Source: Acidovorax sp. 106
GTDB lineage: Bacteria; Pseudomonadota; Gammaproteobacteria; Burkholderiales; Burkholderiaceae_C
Length of the DNA stretch: 64,000 bases
Assembly (NCBI RefSeq): GCF_003663825.1
Contig: NZ_RCCC01000001.1
Span: 4,224,501 to 4,288,500, forward strand
Direction: 5' to 3'
The translations under genes and the position numbers were made by a program. The notes below the pieces were generated by a model. The model saw only the letters and a list, made by a program, of their open reading frames with translations, made no database searches and was not told where the DNA came from. This document shows, one piece after another, positions 50,856 through 59,883 of the stretch; positions within the stretch are counted from its first letter, which is position 1; each line of letters opens with the position of its first letter.

Positions 50856-52109
50856 ATGGGCCCATCGCAAGATACACCCGGTTCGCAGCCAGATCGGCCC
50901 TGGCTGCTGCGCAAAGCATGGGCCAGCAACCGCATCCGCTCACACAAGCGGTGGGAGGTCATCATCCTGTGGGGCTTTGCCGTGGTCTGGAGCCTGATCT
51001 CCACCCCCTTGGCCCATGTGCAGATTCCCAAGGCTTTGGCTCGCGGCGAGACGGCGGTGGTCTGGATCATCGGTGTCATGTTGCTGGTAGCCGTCGGCTT
51101 GATCGCGGCCGCTGTGCGCGCCACACGGGACGCGCACAGCCACGGAGACGTGCGCTTGGTGATGGACCCGTTTCCCGGCTCCATTGGCGGGCATGTAGGG
51201 GCCGCCATTGATCTGCCTGCAGTCGCCTATCGCGCCGACCTGCGGTTTGATGTCACGCTGCGCTGCGCGTACCACTATCAGACCCGCTCGGCGGGGGACA
51301 ACAGTACCGAGTCGCGTGAGCAAATGGTTTGGCAAACGGAAGGTGTGGCGCAAGTGCATCCACAAGGGTTGGGCAGCCGCGTGTCGTTTCGTCTGAATGT
51401 GCCCGAAGGGCTGCCCCAGTCGGAAGACCCTGTGGGCGATAGCGAGCACCACTGGACGGTGCTGCTCACGAGCACTGACCCAGCGCTGAAGTTCTCGCGC
51501 CGATTTGAGGTGCCGGTGTACGCCACGCGCACCGAATCCACTTGGCTGGCCCAGGATGCGGCCGACCACCCGCAGGCGCTGGCGCAGCGCCAAGCCGATC
51601 TCAATGCCGTGAGCGACCTCGAACGCGTGGCCGGGGGCGTGCGCCTGTACCAGCCCTACGGTCGCCTGTGGCGCCACAACCTGCTGTGGCTGGTGATGGG
51701 CGGGGTGTTCTTTGGCTTTGGCATGGCGGCCAAGGGCATGCAGGCGCCTGTGGTGTTTTTGGTGCTGTTTGGCGGCGTGGGCGGGGCCATGCTGCTGTGG
51801 GGCTTTTTTGCGCTGTGCAACAGCCTGCGCGTGCAACTGGATGGCCAGGGCCTGCGCACCGAGCGGCGCCTGCTGGGCCTCATGTTCGCCTGGCATCACG
51901 TGCCCCGCAGCGATTTGCGGGGGTTGCAACTCGTGCAGAGCTACAGCTCGCAATCCGGTGCAGAGCACACCGTGTGGTACCGGATTCGGGTCGTGCTGAA
52001 AAGTGGCAAATCCATCACCGTGGCCGACAGCCTGGGCGGCAAAGCGGTGGCCGACCAAATGCTGCAGACGTTGTCAGATGCCACCGGGCTGCCCACGCAA
52101 TCGGCTTGA
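50856..52109 (+). CDS. Membrane protein of the DUF3592 cluster, unknown function
   Basis: 417 residues from the ATG behind CGAGGGGGG. Two N-terminal helices (VIILWGFAVVWSLISTPL and AVVWIIGVMLLVAVGLIAA) are followed by a soluble beta-rich region of about 180 residues, then two helices (LLWLVMGGVFFGFGMAA and VVFLVLFGGVGGAMLLWGFF) and a 90-residue PH-like tail. I do not recognise a named family. It heads a three-gene cluster with two DUF3592 proteins. An 11-bp AAACACCAAAC duplication stands in the leader. Confidence 0.65.
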   Translation: MGPSQDTPGSQPDRPWLLRKAWASNRIRSHKRWEVIILWGFAVVWSLISTPLAHVQIPKALARGETAVVWIIGVMLLVAVGLIAAAVRATRDAHSHGDVRLVMDPFPGSIGGHVGAAIDLPAVAYRADLRFDVTLRCAYHYQTRSAGDNSTESREQMVWQTEGVAQVHPQGLGSRVSFRLNVPEGLPQSEDPVGDSEHHWTVLLTSTDPALKFSRRFEVPVYATRTESTWLAQDAADHPQALAQRQADLNAVSDLERVAGGVRLYQPYGRLWRHNLLWLVMGGVFFGFGMAAKGMQAPVVFLVLFGGVGGAMLLWGFFALCNSLRVQLDGQGLRTERRLLGLMFAWHHVPRSDLRGLQLVQSYSSQSGAEHTVWYRIRVVLKSGKSITVADSLGGKAVADQMLQTLSDATGLPTQSA

Positions 52110-52147
52110 AGTGGGGCCCAAACCCGCGCACCTTCTCACAACTCCTT

Positions 52148-52771
52148 ATGCCTAGCACCTCAACACCGCACCCACCTCAGCCCACCACCAGCGCAGGCCG
52201 CTGGCGCCCAGGGCCTGGGGCATCGCCGCTCACACTCAGCTTGGCAGCGCTCTTTTTGCTGCCCTTTGTCGTGATCGGTCTGAGCATGCTGCTGTTTGGT
52301 GTTGGCCCCAAAGTGGTGGACTGGGTGCGTGCTCAGTCGTGGCAGGCCACACCAGCGGTGGTGGAGTCTGCCACCACCGTGCGCGATCCAGGGCAACACG
52401 GTGGAGCGGCCTATGGAGTGGAGGTGCGCTACCGCTACGAAGTCAATGGGCAGGTGTACCGGGGGCAGCGAGCCTCGCTGCACACGGGCGACGAAAACCT
52501 GAGCCTGTTCCAGCAGCAGCTGGGTGAAAGGCTGGAGGCCGCGCAACGCACGGGCAACCCGGTGCAGGTGTGGGTGCATCCTGCGCAGCCTTCCGAGTCC
52601 ATCGCCGACCGCAGCCTGCGCCTGGACTTGTTGGCGCTGGAGCTGGTGGTGGCGTTGGGCTTTACGGGCTTCGGCCTGGGCATGTGGTGGGTGTTGCTAA
52701 TCACCTGGCGCAGCTTGCGTCTGGAACGCAAGGCAGCGAACGCCCGACACACACTGAGCCCTGAGCCCTGA
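52148..52771 (+). CDS. DUF3592 membrane protein, copy 1
   Basis: 207 residues: a helix at about 27-52 (LSLAALFLLPFVVIGLSMLL), an extracytoplasmic segment with VEVRYRYEVNGQVYRGQR and NPVQVWVHPAQPSESIADRS, then a second helix (ALELVVALGFTGFGLGMWWV). Membrane topology and the YRYxVxGxxYxG and VWVxPxxPxxS motifs are those of DUF3592. The next gene is a paralogue, so this is a tandem duplication. Function unknown. Confidence 0.8.
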   Translation: MPSTSTPHPPQPTTSAGRWRPGPGASPLTLSLAALFLLPFVVIGLSMLLFGVGPKVVDWVRAQSWQATPAVVESATTVRDPGQHGGAAYGVEVRYRYEVNGQVYRGQRASLHTGDENLSLFQQQLGERLEAAQRTGNPVQVWVHPAQPSESIADRSLRLDLLALELVVALGFTGFGLGMWWVLLITWRSLRLERKAANARHTLSPEP

Positions 52772-52794
52772 GCCCACCACAGAAAGCCCCTTTG

Positions 52795-53346
52795 ATGAAA
52801 AGACCCGCTGGTGCCGACAAAAAGCCAACCCTGCTTGGGCTGCTCGTGCTTGCCGTGTTCGCCGTGCCATTTGCTGCCGCAGGCCTGGGCATCCTGCTCT
52901 TCATGACCGCACCCATGGTGTACGACTGGGCGCGCATGCAAACGTGGCAAAGCGTGTCTGCGCAGGTGGAATCAGCCACCCTCCAGAGCCACACCTCCAG
53001 CAAAGGGGGCACCTCTTACAGCGTATCCACCCGCTATCGCTACCAGATGGCTGGGGTGGAATACACCGGGAACCGCGCCTCCATCACCTCGCGTGCAGAC
53101 AACATCGGCAGCTTTCAAGAGCGACTGGGGCACAAGCTGCAAGGCGCCCAGCGCACAGGCCAGCCAGTGCTGGTGTGGGTCAACCCCGCGCAGCCCGACG
53201 AGTCGGTCGTGGACCGCAGCCTGCGCCCCGGGCTACTGGCCTTGCAGTTGGGGCTGGCCCTGGTGTTTGGCGCTTTCGGAGGCAATATCGTGTTCTGGAT
53301 GGCCCGCACGCTGTGGCGCAAGCTGCGCGACCCTGCAACCGCCTGA
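52795..53346 (+). CDS. DUF3592 membrane protein, copy 2
   Basis: 183 residues with the same helix-domain-helix layout: LLVLAVFAVPFAAAGLGILL, then STRYRYQMAGVEYTGNR and QPVLVWVNPAQPDESVVDRS, then LALVFGAFGGNIVFW. Clearly paralogous to the preceding gene at about the level of shared motifs. It lies 23 bp after it. Confidence 0.8.
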   Translation: MKRPAGADKKPTLLGLLVLAVFAVPFAAAGLGILLFMTAPMVYDWARMQTWQSVSAQVESATLQSHTSSKGGTSYSVSTRYRYQMAGVEYTGNRASITSRADNIGSFQERLGHKLQGAQRTGQPVLVWVNPAQPDESVVDRSLRPGLLALQLGLALVFGAFGGNIVFWMARTLWRKLRDPATA

Positions 53347-53397
53347 GCGGGCACTGCGAGGTGTCGGGTCACTACAAGCAGTAGGCCGCCCCGGCGC

Positions 53398-54579
53398 TCA
53401 AGCCTTGGCCGACTGGCTGGCCTGGTCCAGTGCGATGCTCTTGTACAGCGCCACCAGCAGGTCAGACTGCGTGACCATGCCCACCACCTTGCGCCGCGCG
53501 TCAATCACCGGCACATGGGGCAGGGCGCGCTGCGAGATCTGGCGAATCAGCTCAGACAGCGGTGTTTGCGGCGTGGCGGTAAAAACCTCCGGGCTCATGA
53601 TCTGGCCCACCACCTCGGGCTTGTCGGCATAAGGCCCCGGGGTGCGCTTGAGCAGCGCCTGCACCAGTGTTGCCAGGTCTTTGGGTGTGGCCTGGGCATC
53701 GATCTGGCGCAGAAAATCTGCCACCGTCACGATGCCGATCAGGCGGTCAAACCGGTCGATCACCGGCAACGACTTGATCTTGTGCTTGCACAGCAACTGC
53801 CAGGCCACGGCCAGGTCGGTGTCAAAGTGGGCGGTGATGACATCGCGCGACATGATGTCCGCGCAGGTCAACCCCACATGGCGCCCAAACGCATGGTCAA
53901 CCGCCAGGTTGTAAATCTCGACCAGTTCGTCTTCCTGCACGTCCACAAAGGTGTTGAGCGTTTTGACGGCGCTCTCCAGGTCGGTGTGGGTCAGCCCCAT
54001 GCGCTCTATGGGCGTCCGGTCTTGCGTGCGGTGGCCCGGGCCAGGCGGTGTGCTGCTGTGCGGGTAACGGCGGCGCAAAACCCAGCTGTTGATCAGCAAG
54101 GTGGCCACCAGCAAGGCCACAGCGTTGATGCCAATCAGCTCGCCCACAGCCAGCATTTGCGCGGGGGTGTAAGGCCCGTTGAGCACCAGCAACAAAGCCA
54201 GCGCGCCCCCCGGCGGGTGCACGCAATTGAGCCGGGCCATGAGCCAAATGCACAGAGCCACCGCCAGGGCCGCGGCCCACGCGGGCTGCGCCACCCAGTG
54301 CGAGCAGGCCAGCCCCACCAGGGTGGCAACCAGGTAGCTGCCCAGCAACGGCCACGGCTGCGCCACCGGGCTGTGAAACTGCACGAACAAAATCACCACA
54401 CTGGCCCCCACAGGGGCGAGCAGCCAGTGCGCATCCAGCGGCAAGCTGCGCAGCAGCAGCCCGCAGGCTGCCAGGCACAGCAGTGCCCCCAGGCTGGCTT
54501 TCCAGCGTTCGCTGCTCGATAAGGACAGGGTATTGCTGAGCACCCTGGAGTGAAACCAGACGCTGATTCTTTTGGGCAC
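53398..54579 (-). CDS. HPP-family membrane protein with two CBS domains
   Basis: 393 residues from a GTG start with AGGGA nine bases upstream; the frame is open further but that part is not supported. Residues about 25-180 are the HPP membrane domain with four helices and the naming motif CVHPPGGALALLL. Residues about 255-393 are a CBS pair (VTADIMSRDVITAH-like segment with SLPVIDRFDRLIGIVTVADF, and VGQIMSPEVFTATP with HVPVIDARRKVVGMVTQSDL). CBS would sense adenosine nucleotides. HPP proteins are implicated in nitrite or small-solute handling; the role here is not known. Confidence 0.85.
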   Translation of the reverse strand: MPKRISVWFHSRVLSNTLSLSSSERWKASLGALLCLAACGLLLRSLPLDAHWLLAPVGASVVILFVQFHSPVAQPWPLLGSYLVATLVGLACSHWVAQPAWAAALAVALCIWLMARLNCVHPPGGALALLLVLNGPYTPAQMLAVGELIGINAVALLVATLLINSWVLRRRYPHSSTPPGPGHRTQDRTPIERMGLTHTDLESAVKTLNTFVDVQEDELVEIYNLAVDHAFGRHVGLTCADIMSRDVITAHFDTDLAVAWQLLCKHKIKSLPVIDRFDRLIGIVTVADFLRQIDAQATPKDLATLVQALLKRTPGPYADKPEVVGQIMSPEVFTATPQTPLSELIRQISQRALPHVPVIDARRKVVGMVTQSDLLVALYKSIALDQASQSAKA

Positions 54580-54705
54580 GTGAAAGGTTCCCTGGCATAG
54601 GCCGTGAATGGCCCGTCTATGGCGGCAGATTTGCACCCAAACTGTGCAGCCGCACATCCTAGCGATCAGGCCACGGCATCGCGGTTTGGGGGTTACCCAG
54701 GTTTT

Positions 54706-54770
54706 TGACAATTTGCTATCAAATATATAGCTTGTAGCGCTTAATACACGGCCGCTAGGCTACGAAATCA
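54706..54770. repeat. Dispersed AGCGCTT-core repeat, copy
   Basis: TTTGCTATCAAATATATAGC, then TTGTAGCGCTTAATACACGG and CCGCTAGGCTACGAAAT. The left half is well conserved; the right arm is decayed. It lies in the gap between the HPP gene and the metal-resistance block. Confidence 0.6.
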
Positions 54771-54852
54771 TCCATGCAACTAGCCCATAGGATGCTGTCC
54801 TTGGAACACGCTGCCAACTCCGCTTGACCCGATGCCCATCATGACAAAAACG

Positions 54853-54875
54853 TAATCTACCTGTCTGGCAGATTA
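54853..54875. promoter_or_regulatory. Dyad upstream of the DUF4148 gene
   Basis: TAATCT and AGATTA are inverted across 11 bp (ACCTGTCTGGC), about 80 bp before the DUF4148 start codon. A hairpin CCAACC/GGTTGG follows at 54910-54927. It could be a binding site for a metal-responsive OmpR-type regulator; this is a guess from position. Confidence 0.35.
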
Positions 54876-54954
54876 ATGCCCTGGTTTTCTAACATTCAAA
54901 CCATGCCAGCCCAACCAACGCGGTTGGCATGTTTTAAATCGAAAGGAAGCCTTG

Positions 54955-55299
54955 ATGCCTATCTCCAAAAACTTGAATATCGTTTTGATTGCAATGGCAT
55001 TGTCCGTGCCAGGTATTTCGTTTGCCAACACCCAATACCACTTGGTGGATGGGGAGGCGGGTTACAAAGAATTTCCGGGGCACGTGAAGCCCAGCGGGCT
55101 TGAACGCTCAGACGTCATCAGGGAACTGCAGAAGTCCCGCGCCGATGGATCATTGGCTGCACTGTCGCGTGGCAATGCCTTGCAAAACACAAGAGACCAA
55201 GCCAAAGGCAGCACGCTGACCCGAGAACAAGTGCGTGCAGAGGCCATGCGCCCAGGCCAGCGCAATAGCAATGCCAGCTCAATCGATGGTGAAAAGTAA
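54955..55299 (+). CDS. Small secreted DUF4148-like protein
   Basis: 114 residues starting at the ATG behind AAGGAA. A signal peptide (NLNIVLIAMALSVPGISFA, cut before NTQYH) is followed by two DUF4148-like helical repeats, RSDVIRELQKSRADGSLAAL and TLTREQVRAEAMR. DUF4148 proteins are periplasmic and are often induced with metal resistance genes in Burkholderiales. It precedes the cadA/czc block by about 420 bp. Confidence 0.7.
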   Translation: MPISKNLNIVLIAMALSVPGISFANTQYHLVDGEAGYKEFPGHVKPSGLERSDVIRELQKSRADGSLAALSRGNALQNTRDQAKGSTLTREQVRAEAMRPGQRNSNASSIDGEK

Positions 55300-55403
55300 T
55301 CGATCCATGATTTTCCATGGGATTATGCTGGGCTGATTTTCCAATGCCACGCCCCCACGGCTTTAAAAAGGCGCCACCGGCTGGACAACATAATCCGCCG
55401 CTG

Positions 55404-55566
55404 GGGATGTCTTGCATAACTCCCTGCGGTCTTTGGCAGCGCGGCCTCGGGCGGTTCGCTGCGTTGCTTTTGTTGCCAATAGCTCAGCTATTGGCAACAA
55501 AAGGCGCCTTGCGACCCATCCCTATCCGCACTACCACCGTCTCGCGAGGGTTATGCAGGACATTCC
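55404..55566 (+). mobile_element. 163-bp MITE-like repeat, copy B
   Basis: Inverted terminal repeats are GGGATGTCTTGCATAACTC and, inverted at the other end, GGAATGTCCTGCATAACCC. In the centre, 55468-55502 is a perfect 16-3-16 palindrome (TTTTGTTGCCAATAGC, TCA, GCTATTGGCAACAAAA). Copy A lies at 33676-33838 in reverse orientation. The flanking gaps, 55300-55403 and 55567-55667, hold nothing I recognise. Confidence 0.72.
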
Positions 55567-55667
55567 TGGCGTTGGTTTGGGCCTTGGTGCCCCGATTCTT
55601 ATTGAAGTGCATTGCGCCTGGTTTTGCCGTGGGTCCAAAAGTCCCGAGCCGAATGCGCCTCAGCCCC

Positions 55668-55698
55668 TTGACATTGAAGTCACTTCAAGGTTTCCAAT
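55668..55698 (+). promoter_or_regulatory. MerR-family-type promoter/operator for the P-type ATPase
   Basis: A -35 box TTGACA and a -10-like TCCAAT are 19 bp apart, the overlong spacing that MerR-family activators untwist. The spacer contains TTGAAGT-C-ACTTCAA, an exact 7-1-7 palindrome, as in ZntR/CadR/PbrR operators. Transcription would start about 15 bp before the ATG at 55720. No merR-type gene is within the window, so the activator is encoded elsewhere. Confidence 0.75.
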
Positions 55699-55719
55699 AG
55701 GCTGCATACAACGCACACC

Positions 55720-57951
55720 ATGAAGTCCACTGAAGCCCTCCACACCCACGCCACTGCACACAGCTGCTGCGGCGACCACCACGACACCCCCACCCAGCCG
55801 GGCGACGCACCACCGGCTGCGCAAGCCACCCAAGGCACGGTGTTTCGCATCGCCGCCATGGACTGCGCTGCCGAAGAAAGCGAAATCCGGCGCGCGCTGG
55901 CCTCCATCCCCGGGATACGCGGCTTGGGGTTTCAGTTGGGCGCACGCACTTTGACGATTGACGCACCGGCCGATGCCATCCCGGCCGCTGTGGCTGCCAT
56001 CCGCAAGGCGGGCTTTGATCCGCAGCCCATTGGCACAGACGATGCAGGGACGCAGGCCCATGGCGCCACCGAAGGCCTGTGGCGCATGGTGCTGGCGCTG
56101 GGCTTGGCGATTGCGGCAGAGGCCCTGTCTTTCTTCTCCCACGACACCACCGTGTTCAAAGGCCTGGGCATGGCACTGGCGGCGGGCGCCATCGGGCTGG
56201 CGGGTTTCTCCACCTACCGCAAGGGCTTGGCCGCCCTGAAGCAGGCGCGTTTGAATATCAACGCCCTGATGACCGTGGCGGTCACCGGTGCCTTCCTCAT
56301 TGGCCAGTGGCCCGAAGCCGCCATGGTGATGGCCTTGTATGCCATCGCTGAATTGATTGAGGGCCGAGCGGTGGACCGCGCCCGCAACGCCATCAAAAGC
56401 CTGCTGGCGCTGACCCCAGACACCGCCGAGGTGCGCCAGAGCGACGGCAGCTGGGCTTCGCAGCCCGCAGCCGACGTGCCCGTGGCGGCCACCGTGCGCG
56501 TCAAGCCCGGCGCACGCATCCCGCTCGATGGGGCGGTGGCCAGCGGCACCAGCGCCGTCAACCAAGCCCCCGTCACGGGAGAGAGCATTCAAGTAGACAA
56601 AGCCCAGGGCGACCTGGTGTTTGCGGGCACCATCAATGAAACCGGCACGCTCGAAATCACCGTGACGGCGGCTGCCAACAACACCACCCTGGCACGCATC
56701 ATCCAGTCGGTGGAGCAGGCCCAAGGCTCACGGGCCCCCACTCAGCAGTTTGTGGACCGGTTCGCTGCGGTGTACACCCCCGTCGTGTTTGTCATGGCCT
56801 TGCTGGTGGCCGTGCTCACCCCGGTATTGCTGGACTTCACCTGGACGCAGGCGCTGTACAAGGCGCTGGTGCTGCTGGTCATTGCCTGCCCCTGCGCACT
56901 GGTGATTGCCACCCCTGTCACCGTGGTCAGTGGCCTGGCCGCCGCCGCACGCCGGGGCATCCTCATCAAGGGCGGTGTGTACCTGGAAGACGCCTACAAA
57001 CTCAAAGCCATCGCGCTGGACAAGACCGGCACCATCACGGAAGGCAGGCCCAAGCTCGTCGCCCAAGAGGTGCTGAGCACCCAGCAACCCACAGCCGCCG
57101 TGCTGGCCTGGGCCGCAGACCTGGCCGGGCATTCCGACCACCCCGTCTCCAAAGCCATCGCCCAGGGCTTGCCCGCCGGGTCCGGCAGCGTGAGCCACTT
57201 CAAGGCCCTGCCGGGCCGAGGGGTGGAGGCAAAGCTGGCGCAGCTGCAAGGCCAGACGCTGTGGCTTGGTAACCACCGTTTGGTGCGAGAGCGGGGGCTA
57301 TCCTCTGCGGCCCTGGAGAAGCTGCTGGCAGTGCACGAGGCACAAGGCCGCACGGTGACGTTGCTGGCCAATGAAAATGAGGTGTTGGCGCTGTTTGCCG
57401 TGGCCGACACGATCAAGGACAGCTCCCGTGAGGCCATAGCGCAGCTGCACGCGCTGGGCGTGGCCTCGGTCATGCTGACGGGCGACAACCCTTCCACAGC
57501 CCAGGCCATCGCCCAGCAAGCGGGCATCGACACGGCGCAAGGCAACCTGTTACCCGAGGACAAGCTCGCCGCCATCGAGCGCATGCAGGTTGACCTGGGC
57601 CCCACCGCCATGGTGGGCGATGGCATCAACGACGCCCCCGCTTTGGCGCGCGCGCACATTGGCATTGCCATGGGTGCCGCTGGCACGGACACGGCCATGG
57701 AGGCGGCCGACATCGTCATCATGAACGACGACCTGCGCCGCATCCCCGAGGTCATCCGCCTCTCGCGCCGCACGCGCAATGTGCTGTGGCAAAACATCGT
57801 GTTTGCGCTCGGCATCAAAGGGGCCTTTTTGGCCATGGCGGTGTTTGGCAATGCCTCGATGTGGATGGCGGTGTTTGCCGACATGGGGGCCAGCCTGCTG
57901 GTCGTTCTCAATGGCCTGCGCTTGCTGCGCGGCGTTGCCACTGGGCGCTGA
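55720..57951 (+). CDS. cadA: Zn/Cd/Pb P1B-type ATPase
   Basis: 743 residues. A His/Cys-rich N-terminus (HTHATAHSCCGDHH) precedes one HMA domain with MDCAAEE (residues about 40-110). Eight membrane helices include C390-P391-C392 in ACPCALVIATP, the CPC ion site of Zn2+/Cd2+/Pb2+ pumps. D434 in DKTGT is the phosphorylated residue and GDGIND begins at residue 633. It pumps metal from the cytoplasm to the periplasm, where CzcCBA can take over. It is driven by a MerR-type promoter. Confidence 0.93.
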   Translation: MKSTEALHTHATAHSCCGDHHDTPTQPGDAPPAAQATQGTVFRIAAMDCAAEESEIRRALASIPGIRGLGFQLGARTLTIDAPADAIPAAVAAIRKAGFDPQPIGTDDAGTQAHGATEGLWRMVLALGLAIAAEALSFFSHDTTVFKGLGMALAAGAIGLAGFSTYRKGLAALKQARLNINALMTVAVTGAFLIGQWPEAAMVMALYAIAELIEGRAVDRARNAIKSLLALTPDTAEVRQSDGSWASQPAADVPVAATVRVKPGARIPLDGAVASGTSAVNQAPVTGESIQVDKAQGDLVFAGTINETGTLEITVTAAANNTTLARIIQSVEQAQGSRAPTQQFVDRFAAVYTPVVFVMALLVAVLTPVLLDFTWTQALYKALVLLVIACPCALVIATPVTVVSGLAAAARRGILIKGGVYLEDAYKLKAIALDKTGTITEGRPKLVAQEVLSTQQPTAAVLAWAADLAGHSDHPVSKAIAQGLPAGSGSVSHFKALPGRGVEAKLAQLQGQTLWLGNHRLVRERGLSSAALEKLLAVHEAQGRTVTLLANENEVLALFAVADTIKDSSREAIAQLHALGVASVMLTGDNPSTAQAIAQQAGIDTAQGNLLPEDKLAAIERMQVDLGPTAMVGDGINDAPALARAHIGIAMGAAGTDTAMEAADIVIMNDDLRRIPEVIRLSRRTRNVLWQNIVFALGIKGAFLAMAVFGNASMWMAVFADMGASLLVVLNGLRLLRGVATGR

Positions 57952-58006
57952 ATGCCTTACCCAACCGCCCCGTGGGGGCGCCATGTGGCTTTGCTAAACT
58001 GAAAAA

Positions 58007-58384
58007 ATGAGCCGCTGGATCATCGCTTGTCTGTTGTTGCTGCTACCGCTCCAGTTCAGCTGGGCTGCGGTGGCTTCCTACTGCCAGCACGAGCGCACCA
58101 CGGCGGCCCCTGCCGTGCAGCACCTGGGACACCACGAGCACCAGCATGCATCGGCCAGCGCTGAAGCCCCGTCCAAGGTCAGCGATACAGGCACGGAAAG
58201 AGGCATCGACCAGCCCGACCCCGACTGCCGCATGTGCCATGGTCTTGGCTTGGGTTTCGTCCACCAACCAGAGGCCAAGCCTGGGCCTCCTCGCAGCAGT
58301 GCCTGGGCGGGGCCTGCTGTGGAGCCTTTGGCCCAGCTCAGCCCCATTCCGCCAGAGCGCCCTCAGTGGCTGCGCCTCGCCTGA
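58007..58384 (+). CDS. czcI: CzcI-family metal-resistance accessory protein
   Basis: 125 residues. A signal peptide (IIACLLLLLPLQFSWAAVA) precedes a His/Cys-rich region: YCQHERT, then HLGHHEHQHASA and CRMCHG. The start and the SYCQHE segment match CzcI, a periplasmic regulator or metal-binding protein encoded before czcCBA in Cupriavidus. It lies 55 bp after cadA and 155 bp before czcC; the latter gap shows no structure I can name. Confidence 0.85.
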   Translation: MSRWIIACLLLLLPLQFSWAAVASYCQHERTTAAPAVQHLGHHEHQHASASAEAPSKVSDTGTERGIDQPDPDCRMCHGLGLGFVHQPEAKPGPPRSSAWAGPAVEPLAQLSPIPPERPQWLRLA

Positions 58385-58539
58385 TCGGCGGGGCTGCTCC
58401 TTCCTTCTTTCTGACCTGGCCGCATTGCTGCGGCAGGTGCTCTTGCGCGTGCCGCATCTGAAAAAGTGAGCCTGTCCGGCCAGCCTGGCGCTGGCCACCC
58501 CGCCGATTTCTTCGTGTTTTGAGTTCACTGGAGAATCGG

Positions 58540-59883
58540 ATGTTGAAGCGAAATCATGCAAATAAAGGCCAGGGGCTTGCCCAGGGTCAACAGAGTTTTG
58601 CGCTTGCAGCCCTTGCAAGCGCCATGTTGTGGGCCACAGCCCCGGTGGCAATGGCCCAGGAAGGGGCAGGGGGGGCACAACTGCCCCAGCGCTTTGCCAC
58701 GCACACGGCCACGGCGCTGACCTTGCCCCAGGCCGTAGAGCTTGCGCTGGCAAGCCATGCCGATGTCGCAGCCGCCAAGCGTTTGGTGGAGGCTATGCAA
58801 GGGCAAGTGATTCAGGGCGGCGCCCGGCCCAACCCTGAGCTGGCCTACGCACTGGAAGACACGCGCTCTGCCACGCGCAGCCAGAGCTGGCAGCTCAATG
58901 TGCCGCTGGAGCTGGGGGGCAAGCGCAGCGCGCGCACCAGGGCTGCAGAAAAGGCCCGCGAGCAAGCCTTGGTCCAACTCGCAGACGTGCAAGCTGCTGT
59001 GCGCGCCAACGTAGCCACCGCGTACTGGGATGCGCTGGCGGCACAGGAGCGGCTGGCCCTGTCCCAGGACAGCGCAGCGCTGGCCAAGGCCGCCACTGAC
59101 ACCGTGGCCAAACGCGTTGCGGCCGGCAAGGTCTCCCCCGTGGAAGAGACCAAAGCCCGGGTGGCGGAAGCTGGCATTCGGCTGGAGCTGGCACAGGCTG
59201 CCAGCGATGAACGCAATGCACAGACCCGCTTGTATGCCCTGCTGGGGGCACCCCAGGCCAGTGCCTTTCAGCTCCAGGGTACAGGCGATGCTTTGCCACC
59301 GGTGCCAGACTTCGCTTCCCTGCATTTACAGGCCGCATCGGCCCCCGCCATTTTGCTGGCCAGGGCAGAGGTGGAGCGGCGCCAAGCCCTGACAGCGGTG
59401 GAGCAAAGCAAGCGGGCCCCGGACATCACCCTGAGCGCGGGCGTCAAGCGCAGCAATGAGACGCAGCGCAACATGGTGCTCCTGGGTGTGTCGGTGCCCA
59501 TCCCCGTGTTCGATCGCAACCAGGGCAACCTCCTGGAAGCCCTCCAGCTGGAAGACAAGGCCCGGGATGAACTGCAGGCCGCCACCGTGCGCCTGGGCAG
59601 TGAGCTGAGCCAAGCACACGACCGTTTGTCCACCATCACCACCGAAGTGCGCACGCTGCAGGCCGACGTACTGCCAGGGGCCAAGTCAGCCTACGACGCG
59701 GCCACCGTGGGCTTTGAGAACGGCAAATTCAGCTTTCTGGAAGTGCTGGACGCGCAACGCACCTACTTCAGCGCCAAGTCGCAATACCTCAAGGCCCTCG
59801 CGGAGTCACACCGCGCCGCAGCCGACATAGACCGCCTTCTGGGCAACGCCCTACGCACCGCCTTCACCCCATCTTCGCAATGA
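58540..59883 (+). CDS. czcC: CzcC outer-membrane factor (TolC family)
   Basis: 447 residues from the ATG with GGAG six bases upstream. A signal peptide (LAALASAMLWATAPVAMAQ) is followed by the two long coiled-coil outer-membrane-efflux repeats, with TLPQAVELALASHADVAAAK and LNVPLELGGKR in the first and LLGVSVPIPVFDRNQGNLLE in the second. It forms the outer-membrane channel of the CzcCBA tripartite pump. It overlaps czcB by four bases. Confidence 0.92.
   Translation: MLKRNHANKGQGLAQGQQSFALAALASAMLWATAPVAMAQEGAGGAQLPQRFATHTATALTLPQAVELALASHADVAAAKRLVEAMQGQVIQGGARPNPELAYALEDTRSATRSQSWQLNVPLELGGKRSARTRAAEKAREQALVQLADVQAAVRANVATAYWDALAAQERLALSQDSAALAKAATDTVAKRVAAGKVSPVEETKARVAEAGIRLELAQAASDERNAQTRLYALLGAPQASAFQLQGTGDALPPVPDFASLHLQAASAPAILLARAEVERRQALTAVEQSKRAPDITLSAGVKRSNETQRNMVLLGVSVPIPVFDRNQGNLLEALQLEDKARDELQAATVRLGSELSQAHDRLSTITTEVRTLQADVLPGAKSAYDAATVGFENGKFSFLEVLDAQRTYFSAKSQYLKALAESHRAAADIDRLLGNALRTAFTPSSQ

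Noticed and set aside
55412..55723. Possible small protein encoded by the 163-bp repeat (HNSLRSLAAR...)
   Set aside because: Copy A has a similar start, but the frames diverge after the central loop because the copies differ by an indel, so coding is not conserved.
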